Source: JBCBSP01 sp964561235
Lineage (GTDB): Bacteria; Pseudomonadota; Alphaproteobacteria; Caulobacterales; Maricaulaceae
Assembly (NCBI GenBank): GCA_964561235.1
Contig: CAZLOV010000053.1
Location: 1 to 13,807 of the forward strand
Direction: 5' to 3'
DNA length: 13,807 bases
Shown here: piece by piece, positions 1-6,141 of the stretch
Position numbering within the stretch: the first letter of the stretch is position 1
How the letters are laid out: each line of letters starts with the position of its first letter
The notes under the pieces: generated by a model
Databases searched by the model: none
Told to the model about the DNA's origin: nothing
Seen by the model: the letters and a program-made list of their open reading frames with translations, nothing else
Translations under genes and position numbers: made by a program

Positions 1-1
1 C

Positions 2-418
2 GAAGCCCGGCCGGACGCCGCCACGCTGAAGGCGTTGAGCTATATCGAGCGCCGCCAGCGCGACCGGAAGGCGGACGAAACCTCCTCCTACGGCCGCATC
101 GAGGACATTGTGGCCGCCGCCTCCAAGCGCGGTTTCACTGAGGCCCTGCGCGCCGAGGCGGCGCGTAACGCGCGGGTGAGCCAGCCGCTTTTCAACAAGA
201 TCCTCGGCGACCCTGGCGGCGAAGCGCTTGCGGTGTTCGCCAAGGCGATCGGGCTTGACCGCGCGAGGCTTGATACGCTCGCCGCCGTCGCACTGCCGTC
301 CGAGCATCCGGTCGCCCGCGAGCATTTCCTGCGCACGTTCGACAGCCTCTCCACCGACAAGGCTCAGACCGTTTTGCGCTACTGGGACTGGCTTGTGCCG
401 AGCGTCCTGGTGGAGTGA
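2..418 (+). CDS. DUF2336 domain protein, C-terminal part (5' end outside window)
   Basis: The frame is open from base 2 with no start needed, so this is the last 138 residues of a longer gene whose beginning lies upstream of the window. A TTG at 35 is an internal codon rather than a convincing start. The fragment is all alpha-helical and charged. It carries the pattern I associate with alphaproteobacterial DUF2336 proteins: a run of basic residues, a helix ending in an 'AAASKRG' turn, then 'VSQPLFNKILGDPGGEAL' and an 'AKAIGLDRARLD' helix. DUF2336 proteins are cytoplasmic HEAT-like helical proteins of unknown biochemical function. I see no membrane segment, signal peptide or catalytic motif in this part. 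The stop at 416-418 is followed by a 77-nt gap before the SbtA-type permease. That gap holds only weak GC-rich inverted repeats without a T-run. Co-transcription with the permease is possible but not shown. Confidence 0.75.
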   Translation, partial: EARPDAATLKALSYIERRQRDRKADETSSYGRIEDIVAAASKRGFTEALRAEAARNARVSQPLFNKILGDPGGEALAVFAKAIGLDRARLDTLAAVALPSEHPVAREHFLRTFDSLSTDKAQTVLRYWDWLVPSVLVE

Positions 419-481
419 GGCGCAGCGCGCGGCTTGCCGCAGCGGCCGCAGCGCCATAGACCGGGGCGCACGATCTGCACC

Positions 482-487
482 GGGAGG
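482..487 (+). promoter_or_regulatory. Shine-Dalgarno GGGAGG that decides a TTG start
   Basis: GGGAGG lies 8 nt before the TTG at 496. An in-frame TAG at 457-459 limits how far upstream the permease can begin, and no ATG or GTG in that frame occurs before the first membrane helix. TTG is therefore the only reasonable start. The ATG at 488-490 is in another frame and gives an arginine-rich shadow product. Confidence 0.6.
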
Positions 488-495
488 ATGCGCGC

Positions 496-1485
496 TTGCC
501 TGAGGCGCTCTCGCTCGCCGCGGCCAATCTCACGTCGCCGGCTGTTCTGTTCTTCGCCCTGGGCGTTCTCGCCGGGGCGGCGCGCTCCGACCTCGCCATA
601 CCGCCAGCCGTGGCCAAGGCGCTCTCGCTCTATCTGATGCTTGCGATCGGCTTCAAGGGCGGGGTCGCGGTCAGCCAGCAGGGGCTGACCGGACAGGTGC
701 TCGCCGCCATGGGCGCGGGCGTGGCGCTGAGCTTCCTGATGCCGCTGATCGCGTTCGGGCTTTTGCGCGTCTTCACAAAACTCGAGCGCGTCACCGCGGC
801 CGCCGTGGCGGCGCATTACGGCTCGATCTCGGTGGTGACGTTCGTGGCGGGTTCGGAGTTCCTCCAGCTTTCCGGCCTTGCACCCTCCGGCCACATGGTC
901 GCCGTGCTCGCCCTCATGGAAACCCCGGCGATCCTGACGGGGCTGCTGCTTGCAGGCCGCGCCGCACGCGGCGCGGAAGGCGCAGATGCGGGCGAGCGCT
1001 CGGAGCTGATCCGCGAGGTGTTCCTCAACGGCTCCGTGGTCCTGCTCATGGGCGCGTTCTTCATCGGGTGGATTTCCGGCGACGCCGGCATGGCGCGCAT
1101 GGACCCGTTCGTGAATGGGCTTTTCCAGGGCGTGCTGGCCGTGTTTCTGCTCGACATGGGCCTTGTCGCGGCGCGCAGGCTCTCGTCGGCGGGACGGCTC
1201 GGACCGGCAGGTTTCGCGTTCGGCGCCATCATGCCGCTGATCGGGGCGAGCTGCGGTCTGGCGACGGCGTGGTTGATCGGGATGAACGCAGCCGACGCCG
1301 CAGCGCTCATGATCCTTGCGGGTTCGGCCTCATACATCGCGGTGCCGGCGGCGTTGAGAATCGCTTTGCCGCAGGCGGACCCGACGATTTATCTGACGCT
1401 CTCGCTCGCGGTGACCTTTCCCTTCAATCTCACCGTGGGCATCCCGCTCTACACGGCTGCGGCGCGCTGGACGCTGGGCGGCTGA
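496..1485 (+). CDS. sbtA: SbtA-family sodium-dependent bicarbonate transporter (DUF897)
   Basis: Predicted inner-membrane permease of 329 residues with about ten hydrophobic helices in two five-helix halves, the usual size of SbtA-family proteins. Family hallmarks are visible. In the first half there is 'AAHYGSISVVTF' at residues 106-117. In the second half there is 'SASYIAVPAALRIALP' around 277-292, followed by 'SLAVTFPFNLTVGIPLY' around 303-319. Cyanobacterial SbtA imports HCO3- with Na+. The two halves are joined by a charged cytoplasmic loop at about 154-174, the region that meets SbtB in cyanobacteria. The start is TTG, chosen from the Shine-Dalgarno at 482-487 and an in-frame stop at 457. 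The PII-like gene begins 14 nt after its stop, so the two form one unit. Outside cyanobacteria the substrate of this family is less certain. Family assignment is strong; bicarbonate as substrate is inferred. Confidence 0.87.
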   Translation: MPEALSLAAANLTSPAVLFFALGVLAGAARSDLAIPPAVAKALSLYLMLAIGFKGGVAVSQQGLTGQVLAAMGAGVALSFLMPLIAFGLLRVFTKLERVTAAAVAAHYGSISVVTFVAGSEFLQLSGLAPSGHMVAVLALMETPAILTGLLLAGRAARGAEGADAGERSELIREVFLNGSVVLLMGAFFIGWISGDAGMARMDPFVNGLFQGVLAVFLLDMGLVAARRLSSAGRLGPAGFAFGAIMPLIGASCGLATAWLIGMNAADAAALMILAGSASYIAVPAALRIALPQADPTIYLTLSLAVTFPFNLTVGIPLYTAAARWTLGG

Positions 1486-1499
1486 ACCGGAGGCGTTTG

Positions 1500-1808
1500 A
1501 TGACGCGCGTGATCCGCAAGCAGATCAACATGATCGTGGAGGCCGCCCATCTGCGGCAGGCCGAAGCCCTGATCGCGGAGTGCGGGGTGAAGGGCTTCAC
1601 GGTGATCGACGGCCGTGAAGGCCGCGGGCTGTCGGGCGGCTGGGCGCGCGACGACAGGGTCTCCGCGACGGAAAAGCGGATCATCGTCATGATTGCGAAC
1701 GAACAGGCCGCCGATGCGCTGTTCGAGCGCGCCGCAAAGTTCTTCCAGCGTTATCCGGGCATCATTTACGGGCGCGACGTCGAGGTCGTGCGCGGCGAGC
1801 GTTTCTGA
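1500..1808 (+). CDS. PII-like (SbtB-type) regulatory protein
   Basis: A 102-residue cytoplasmic protein with the ferredoxin-like alternation expected of the PII superfamily: strand 'INMIVEA', helix 'RQAEALIAECG', strand 'GFTVIDG', a flexible glycine-rich T-loop-like stretch 'GREGRGLSGGWARDDR' (residues 38-53), strand 'RIIVMIAN', a second helix, then 'GIIYGRDVEVVR'. The conserved GRG at 41-43 fits nucleotide-binding PII/SbtB proteins. The start is ATG with GGAGG 6 nt upstream. It follows the SbtA-type permease by 14 nt, the canonical sbtA-sbtB order. SbtB proteins bind adenine nucleotides and cap or modulate SbtA, and an equivalent role here is inferred. It lacks the uridylylated tyrosine loop of GlnB/GlnK. 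It also lacks the C-terminal cysteine-containing redox loop of many cyanobacterial SbtB proteins, ending in 'VRGERF' with only one Cys (residue 29) in the whole protein. Confidence 0.8.
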   Translation: MTRVIRKQINMIVEAAHLRQAEALIAECGVKGFTVIDGREGRGLSGGWARDDRVSATEKRIIVMIANEQAADALFERAAKFFQRYPGIIYGRDVEVVRGERF

Positions 1809-1914
1809 AGAAACTTCGCAGCGTCAGACCGGTTTCGCTGGAAAAGCTTGTCTGCGCCTTCTAAAACCCGCGCCGATCTTTGACCGCTCTGCAGACGCTC
1901 CCGGAGGCCCCTCG
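1809..1914. other. gap between PII-like gene and mrpE; probable promoter/leader region
   Basis: This 106-nt stretch separates the SbtAB-like pair from the Mrp operon and has no plausible gene. It contains short imperfect inverted repeats: CAGCG at 1820-1824 with CGCTG at 1836-1840, and GTCTGC at 1850-1855 with GCAGAC at 1891-1896. There is no T-run that would make a clear intrinsic terminator, and I cannot point to a confident -35/-10 pair. Whether mrpE has its own promoter here or is read through from sbtA is undecided. GGAGG at 1903-1907 is the mrpE ribosome-binding site. Confidence 0.35.
1903..1907 (+). promoter_or_regulatory. Shine-Dalgarno GGAGG setting the mrpE TTG start
   Basis: GGAGG stands 7 nt before TTG at 1915. 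The same frame is open much further upstream, through the PII-like gene, but that extension would encode a low-complexity shadow. The conserved MrpE hydrophobic N-terminus begins right after this TTG. Confidence 0.6.
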
Positions 1915-2448
1915 TTGGGACGCACCCTTGCTTACGGCGCAACGTTGACGGTGGTCCTCGCCGTGCTGTGGCTCGTTTTGTCGGGCTACTGGTACAAGCC
2001 GCTGCTTCTGTCCTTCGGCGCGCTGGCGGTGGTTTGCGCCATGGCGCTGACCGTGCGGCTCGGCCTGCTCGACCGCGAGACCGCGCCATTCCTTCGCTTC
2101 TTCCGATTCGCCGCCTATTGGGTGTGGCTCGGCGGCGAGATCTTCAAGGCGAACATCTATGTCGTGCGCACCGCGCTCCGGCCCGAACTGGATATCCGCC
2201 CGACGCTCGTGCGGGTTCCCGTGCGCGTTCGGTCAGACCTGGCGCGCGCAACCTACGCCAACTCGATCACGCTGACGCCCGGAACGGTGACGCTGGACGT
2301 GGAGCAGGACGCGTTTCTCGTGCACGCGCTCACCCCGGAACTGACCGACCTGGCGGGCTTCAGGGAGATGGAGCGCCGGGTGCTCGCCGCCGACGGCGAC
2401 CATGACGGCGACGGGCATGTCGACCGCAAGGCGAAGGGGACGCGTTGA
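1915..2448 (+). CDS. mrpE: Mrp antiporter subunit E, with acidic C-terminal tail
   Basis: MrpE/MnhE subunit of the multisubunit Na+(K+)/H+ antiporter, 177 residues, in the inner membrane. Two hydrophobic segments lie at about 5-25 and 28-50. They are followed by the family signature 'GGEIFKANIYVVRTALRP' (73-90) and the soluble core with 'ANSITLTPGTVTLDV' (115-129). It opens the operon and uses a TTG start preceded by GGAGG. Its TGA shares one base with the ATG of mrpF, so translation is probably coupled. The oddity is the C-terminus: residues 160-170 read DGDHDGDGHVD. This matches a DxDxDGxxD calcium-loop pattern (D162, D164, D166, G167, V169, D170), which is not part of the MrpE core as I know it. 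MrpE is required for assembly and full activity in studied Mrp systems but is not itself thought to carry the ion path. Identity is firm; the calcium idea is speculative. Confidence 0.92.
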   Translation: MGRTLAYGATLTVVLAVLWLVLSGYWYKPLLLSFGALAVVCAMALTVRLGLLDRETAPFLRFFRFAAYWVWLGGEIFKANIYVVRTALRPELDIRPTLVRVPVRVRSDLARATYANSITLTPGTVTLDVEQDAFLVHALTPELTDLAGFREMERRVLAADGDHDGDGHVDRKAKGTR

Positions 2449-2771
2449 TGGAGCCGATCATCGTTCTCGACTTCGTCATCGCGGGCGCGCTCGCAGCCTC
2501 CATGGCGCTGATGCTCAGCCGCGTCTTCGCCGGTCCGACGCTTTACGACCGTGTTCTTGCGGTGAATTCGTTCGGCACGAAGACCGTGTTGTTCCTGCTC
2601 GTCTTTGCTGCGCTCGTGGGGCGGGCGGACGCCATCGACATCGCCTTGCTATACGCGCTGCTCAACTTCATCGCGACGATCGCGATCCTGAAATTCTTCC
2701 GCTACCGCTCGCTGGAAGTGGCGCTCGCCCAGATGGCGCTGCGCCGCGCCGTGGATCGGGACGACAACTGA
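2448..2771 (+). CDS. mrpF: Mrp antiporter subunit F
   Basis: A 107-residue MrpF/MnhF subunit with three transmembrane helices (about 5-24, 38-57, 62-81). The family motif 'RVFAGPTLYDRVLAVNSFGT' (25-44) is intact: GPT, then DR, then an Asn in the second helix. A conserved acidic pair in the third helix region, 'RADAIDIALLYALLNF', is also present. I chose the ATG at 2448, one base inside the mrpE stop (TGATG), over the TTG one codon earlier. The stop overlaps the mrpG start by one base. In Mrp complexes MrpF packs with MrpE and MrpG at the end of the antiporter away from the large subunits. Nothing is missing. Confidence 0.95.
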   Translation: MEPIIVLDFVIAGALAASMALMLSRVFAGPTLYDRVLAVNSFGTKTVLFLLVFAALVGRADAIDIALLYALLNFIATIAILKFFRYRSLEVALAQMALRRAVDRDDN

Positions 2772-3145
2772 TGCCGTTCGCCGCCTCCCTCATCCTCGAC
2801 CTCGTCTCGGCCGCGTTCCTGATCACCGGAGCCGTTTTCGTGCTCGCCGGCGCGATCGGGGTCATCCGCCTGCCGGACTTCTACACGCGCCTGCACGCCG
2901 CCGGCGTGACGGACACGCTGGGCGCGGAGCTCATCGTGATCGGGCTCATCATCCAGTTCGGCTTCTCGCAAGCCTCCGCCAAGCTGGCGCTCATCGGCCT
3001 GTTTCTCTTCATGACGAGCCCGACGGCCACGCACGCCATCGCCAACGCCGCGTATCGCTCGGGACTGAAGCCGCTGCTTCAGCGTTTCCATCCCGATGGC
3101 CAGCCGTCGGAGAGCGGCTCCTCCGGACGGGGAGGCGGGGCATGA
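2771..3145 (+). CDS. mrpG: Mrp antiporter subunit G
   Basis: A 124-residue MrpG/MnhG subunit with three hydrophobic helices (about 6-31, 48-66, 71-86). The hallmarks 'GVIRLPDFYTRLHAAGVTDT' (30-49) and 'TSPTATHAIANAAY' (82-95) are both intact. The C-terminal 25 residues are a hydrophilic Gly/Ser-rich tail typical of the variable end of this subunit. The start ATG shares one base with the mrpF stop. At the other end, ATGA places the start of the next gene 4 nt inside this one. The same frame is open upstream across mrpF, but that part is arginine-rich shadow. The subunit is predicted to be in the inner membrane as part of the small-subunit module. Confidence 0.95.
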   Translation: MPFAASLILDLVSAAFLITGAVFVLAGAIGVIRLPDFYTRLHAAGVTDTLGAELIVIGLIIQFGFSQASAKLALIGLFLFMTSPTATHAIANAAYRSGLKPLLQRFHPDGQPSESGSSGRGGGA

Positions 3146-3711
3146 TCGATCTTACCCAGTTCCTCGACTATGCGCTGATGGCGCTGCTGGTCGCGGTGGG
3201 CGTGGCGATCATCCGTCTGCGCAACCTGTTTGCGGTCGCGATGCTGACCGGGGTCTACAGCCTCCTGTCGGCGGCATGGTTCGTTTCCCTCGACGCCGTC
3301 GATGTCGGCTTCACTGAGGCCGCCGTGGGCGCAGGCATCTCCACGGTGCTGCTGCTTGGCGCGATGCTGCTGACCGCGCGCGAGGCCGAACCCGTCGGCG
3401 TCTGGCGCAACGCCGCCGCGCTGATCGTCGTGGTCGCCGCCGGCGCCGCGCTGTTCTACGCGCTGCCCGATCTGCCGACTTATGGCGATCCGTCCGCACC
3501 GGCGAACGCCTATGTCGGCGCGCTGTATATCGAGCGCTCGCCCTATGACATCGCCATCCCGAACGTGGTGACGTCGGTCCTCGCCAGCTATCGCGGCTTC
3601 GACACGCTCGGCGAGGTGTTCGTGGTGTTCACCGCCGGAGTGGGCGTGGCACTGCTTCTGGGCATCGGCGAGAAAGGCGACAGCGCCGGCCGCGAGGAGG
3701 AGGAGCACTGA
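3142..3711 (+). CDS. MbhD/MbhE-type subunit (the C-terminal part of MrpA as a separate gene)
   Basis: A 189-residue membrane protein corresponding to the DUF4040 (MbhD) plus MbhE region that is fused to the C-terminus of MrpA in Bacillus-type Mrp systems. About five hydrophobic segments are visible. MbhD-like signature: 'FTEAAVGAGISTVLLLGAM' (57-75). MbhE-like signature: 'PNVVTSVLASYRGFDTLGE' (140-158), with the conserved D154 and E158. Between them is a polar periplasmic-type loop containing 'LPTYGDP'. It ends in an acidic EEEEH tail. It starts on the ATGA overlap with mrpG, and its TGA overlaps the mrpB ATG by one base. In related complexes this region forms part of the lateral proton/ion path linking the large and small subunits. 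Having it stand-alone shows that this operon is of the unfused, archaeal-Mbh-like gene architecture. It may be labelled MrpA C-terminal, MrpB-like or MbhE by automated annotation. Confidence 0.88.
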   Translation: MIDLTQFLDYALMALLVAVGVAIIRLRNLFAVAMLTGVYSLLSAAWFVSLDAVDVGFTEAAVGAGISTVLLLGAMLLTAREAEPVGVWRNAAALIVVVAAGAALFYALPDLPTYGDPSAPANAYVGALYIERSPYDIAIPNVVTSVLASYRGFDTLGEVFVVFTAGVGVALLLGIGEKGDSAGREEEEH

Positions 3712-4163
3712 TGTATCCTCACCTCGTTTTGCGGGTGGTCGCCAAGATGCTAATCCCGCTGATCGTCGTCTACGGCTTCTTCGTGCACTTCCACGGCGAG
3801 TATTCCGCCGGCGGCGGCTTCCAGGCCGGCGTGGTGCTGGCCTCTTCCCTGATCCTTTATGCGCTGATCTTCGGCGTTGAAGCCGCCAAGCGCGCGATTC
3901 CGCCCCTGGCGGTGCGGATGAGCATGGCCGCCGGCGCGCTGCTGTACGCCGGGGTCGGCTTCGCCGGCCTCATCCTTGGCGGAAACTACTTGAATTACGA
4001 CGTTCTCCACCCGGATCCGGCCAGTCACACCGGTCAGCACATAGGGATCATTCTCATCGAGATCGGCGTCCTTGTGACGGTGACGTCGGTGATGATCGCG
4101 ATCTTCTATGCTTTCGCGGGACGCAGCCGGGATATCGACGATCTCGACGGGGAGGCTCCCTGA
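3711..4163 (+). CDS. mrpB: Mrp antiporter subunit B (MnhB domain)
   Basis: A 150-residue MnhB/MrpB-domain protein with four predicted transmembrane helices (about 8-26, 37-55, 68-90, 109-132). The signature is the glycine-rich turn 'HFHGEYSAGGGFQAGVVLAS' (26-45). Also conserved are 'LGGNYLNY' before the last helix and 'TGQHIGIILIEIGVLVTV' (108-125). The C-terminus is acidic ('DIDDLDGEAP'). The start is the ATG of TGATG at the end of the MbhDE-type gene, and the stop lies one base before the mrpC start. In Mrp complexes MrpB together with MrpC supplies conserved residues of the proposed Na+ path. It is of ordinary length and carries no visible defect. Confidence 0.94.
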   Translation: MYPHLVLRVVAKMLIPLIVVYGFFVHFHGEYSAGGGFQAGVVLASSLILYALIFGVEAAKRAIPPLAVRMSMAAGALLYAGVGFAGLILGGNYLNYDVLHPDPASHTGQHIGIILIEIGVLVTVTSVMIAIFYAFAGRSRDIDDLDGEAP

Positions 4164-4164
4164 C

Positions 4165-4599
4165 ATGCTCACCGTCTTCGCCGAACACTTCAACTACGCC
4201 GTCGTCATCGTGCTCATGATGATCGGCCTCTATGTGGTCATTGCGTCCGGAAACCTGATCAAGCGTCTGGTCGGGCTCTCCGTTTTCCAGACATCGGTCT
4301 TTCTCCTGTACATCACCACGTCAAAGGTCTTTGGAGCGGTTCCCCCGATCCTTGAGGACTACAAGGCGGAAGGGGAGTACGACCCCAGCGCCGCCGCCGG
4401 GGCCGCTTCCGGCGCCGCGGAGACGCTCTACGCCAATCCGCTGCCGCATGTCCTGATCCTGACCGCGATCGTCGTGGGGGTCGCCACGCTCGCCGTGGGC
4501 CTCGCGCTCGTGGTGCGCATCCGGGAAGCCTACGGCACCATTGAAGATGTCGCGCTTTCCCGCGCGGAGTTCTCCCAGGAACTGGAACGGGGCGTCTGA
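4165..4599 (+). CDS. mrpC: Mrp antiporter subunit C (NuoK-like), with an Ala/Gly insert
   Basis: MrpC/MnhC, homologous to NuoK of complex I, 144 residues with three membrane helices (about 10-29, 34-52, 95-118). The family motif 'GLYVVIASGNLIKRLVGLSV' (21-40) is intact, as is 'ANPLPHVLILTAIVVGVA' (90-107). GGAGG at 4151-4155 lies 9 nt before the ATG, and only one base separates it from mrpB. It is longer than the roughly 110-residue Bacillus-type MrpC. The extra length is a hydrophilic loop at about 64-88, 'EDYKAEGEYDPSAAAGAASG', between helices 2 and 3, plus a charged tail. I recall longer MrpC proteins in alphaproteobacteria, so the insert may be lineage-typical. The next gene follows after 3 nt. 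Confidence 0.93.
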   Translation: MLTVFAEHFNYAVVIVLMMIGLYVVIASGNLIKRLVGLSVFQTSVFLLYITTSKVFGAVPPILEDYKAEGEYDPSAAAGAASGAAETLYANPLPHVLILTAIVVGVATLAVGLALVVRIREAYGTIEDVALSRAEFSQELERGV

Positions 4600-4602
4600 T
4601 CG

Positions 4603-6141
4603 ATGACCATCGCCCTGCCTGAAGCGCTGAGCGCGCACGCGCCGGTTCTTCTCGTCATGATCCCGCTGTTCATGTCCGCGGTCGTCGCCGCGCAGCCTTC
4701 CGGCCGCTTCGGATGGGCCGCCGCGCTGATCTGCACCGGGCTCTCGGCCGTGTTCGCGCTCGATCTCGCCCGCCAGGTCGCCGAAAGCGGGGTGGTTTCC
4801 TATGCGATGGGCGACTGGACGCCGCCGCTGGGCATCGAGTTCCGCATCGACGCGCTCAACGTCGCCCTGCTGCTCCTGCTGTGCGGCATGGGGGTCGTCA
4901 CGCTGCTCTTCGCCCTGCCAAGCGTGGCCGACGAGATCGCGCCGGACAAGCGCGCGCTCTTCTATTCAGCCTTCCTGATCTGCTTTTCCGGTCTCGCCGG
5001 CGTGGCGAGCACGGGCGACGCCTTCAACATGTTCGTGTTCCTCGAGATCTCCTCGATCCCGACCTACGCGCTCATCGCGATGGGCTACCGCCAGAACCGC
5101 ATGGCGCTGACCGCCTCGTTCAACTACCTCATCCTCGGCACGATCGGGGCGACATTCTTCGTCATCGGCGTCGGCTTCCTGTTCATGGCGACCGGCACGC
5201 TCAACATGGCCGACATCGCCGTGCGGCTGGGCGAGCTGGGGCCGAACCGCATGGTCGATGCGGGCTACGCCTTCATTCTGGTTGGAATCGGGCTGAAGGC
5301 GGCGCTGTTCCCGCTGCATCTCTGGCTGCCCAACGGCTATGCCTACGCGCCCAATTTCGTGACCGCTTTCCTCGCCTCAACCGCGACGAAAGTGGCGTTC
5401 TACGTGCTCATCCGCTTCCAGTTCGCCGTATTCGATCCGGCCAGCCCGCTGGTCGCCCACAGCCTGACCTATGTGATCACGCCGCTGGCCGTCGTCGGCA
5501 TGATCGTCGCCTCGGTGCAGGCGAGCTTCCAGGCGAGCCCGCGGCGATTGCTGGCGTTCTCCTCCGTCGCCCAGGTCGGCTACATGATGCTCGGCCTTGG
5601 CATCGCCACGAAAGCGGGCGTGGCCGCGGGCATGCTTCATCTTCTGAACCACGCCTTGATGAAAGGCGCGCTCTTCCTGGCGCTGGGCGTGTTTGCGCTG
5701 GCCTATGGCGTGCGCCGGCTCGAGGATCTCAAGGGGCTCGGCAAGACCATGCCGCTGACCGCAGCGGCTTTCACCATCGGCGGGGCGTCGCTGATCGGCG
5801 TGCCGTTCACGGCGGGCTTTGTCTCGAAATTCTATCTGGTTCAGGCCTCGCTCGAGCGAGACTGGTGGTGGGCGGTTGCGGCGATCATGATCTCCTCCGT
5901 GCTCGCCGTGGCCTACATGGCGCGCATGCTCGTGCCCATGTGGCTGATGGCGCCTGAGGGACGCGAGCAGGCCCCGCACCGCGCGCCGTTAGCCGCGCTT
6001 GCGCCGCTGTGGCTTCTTGCGCTCGCCAATATCTGGTTCGGCGTCAACGCGGACTGGTTCGTCTCGCTGTCCGAGGCGGCGGGGGAGGCGGCGGTCAACG
6101 GGCTGGGCCTTGCGGTCTCCTCCATGGGAGGCGCGGCATGA
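4603..6141 (+). CDS. mrpD: Mrp antiporter large subunit D (NuoM/NuoN-like), first copy
   Basis: A 512-residue proton-conducting membrane transporter of the NuoL/M/N (Proton_antipo_M) family with about 14 helices. The charged residues expected in the ion path are visible: E148 in 'VFLEISSIPTYAL' (helix 5), K232 in 'VGIGLKAALFPLHLWLP' (helix 7), K263 in 'ASTATKVAFYVL' (helix 8), H350 and K354 in 'LLNHALMKGALF', and K409 in 'FTAGFVSKFYLV' (broken helix 12). The helix 7-8 linker reads 'LPNGYAYAPNFVTAFLAS', unlike the 'APTPVSA' of MrpA/NuoL, which supports a D-type assignment. It lies in the inner membrane at the centre of the operon. Its TGA lies within an ATGA overlap with the next large subunit. 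GGGAGG for that next gene is embedded in its last codons. Confidence 0.93.
   Translation: MTIALPEALSAHAPVLLVMIPLFMSAVVAAQPSGRFGWAAALICTGLSAVFALDLARQVAESGVVSYAMGDWTPPLGIEFRIDALNVALLLLLCGMGVVTLLFALPSVADEIAPDKRALFYSAFLICFSGLAGVASTGDAFNMFVFLEISSIPTYALIAMGYRQNRMALTASFNYLILGTIGATFFVIGVGFLFMATGTLNMADIAVRLGELGPNRMVDAGYAFILVGIGLKAALFPLHLWLPNGYAYAPNFVTAFLASTATKVAFYVLIRFQFAVFDPASPLVAHSLTYVITPLAVVGMIVASVQASFQASPRRLLAFSSVAQVGYMMLGLGIATKAGVAAGMLHLLNHALMKGALFLALGVFALAYGVRRLEDLKGLGKTMPLTAAAFTIGGASLIGVPFTAGFVSKFYLVQASLERDWWWAVAAIMISSVLAVAYMARMLVPMWLMAPEGREQAPHRAPLAALAPLWLLALANIWFGVNADWFVSLSEAAGEAAVNGLGLAVSSMGGAA

Noticed and set aside
419..455. GC-rich inverted repeats after the DUF2336 gene as a terminator
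   Set aside because: Only 5-bp arms (such as GCGGC-TT-GCCGC) and no T-run; repeats of this size are common by chance at this GC content.
434..637. Plus-strand frame using the ATG at 488 right after GGGAGG
   Set aside because: The ATG is too close to the Shine-Dalgarno and its product is arginine/serine-rich. The TTG at 496 gives the SbtA family protein.
4713..5957. 414-codon plus-strand frame inside mrpD
   Set aside because: Arginine/histidine-rich shadow with no recognisable domain. The mrpD frame carries the conserved helices and path residues.
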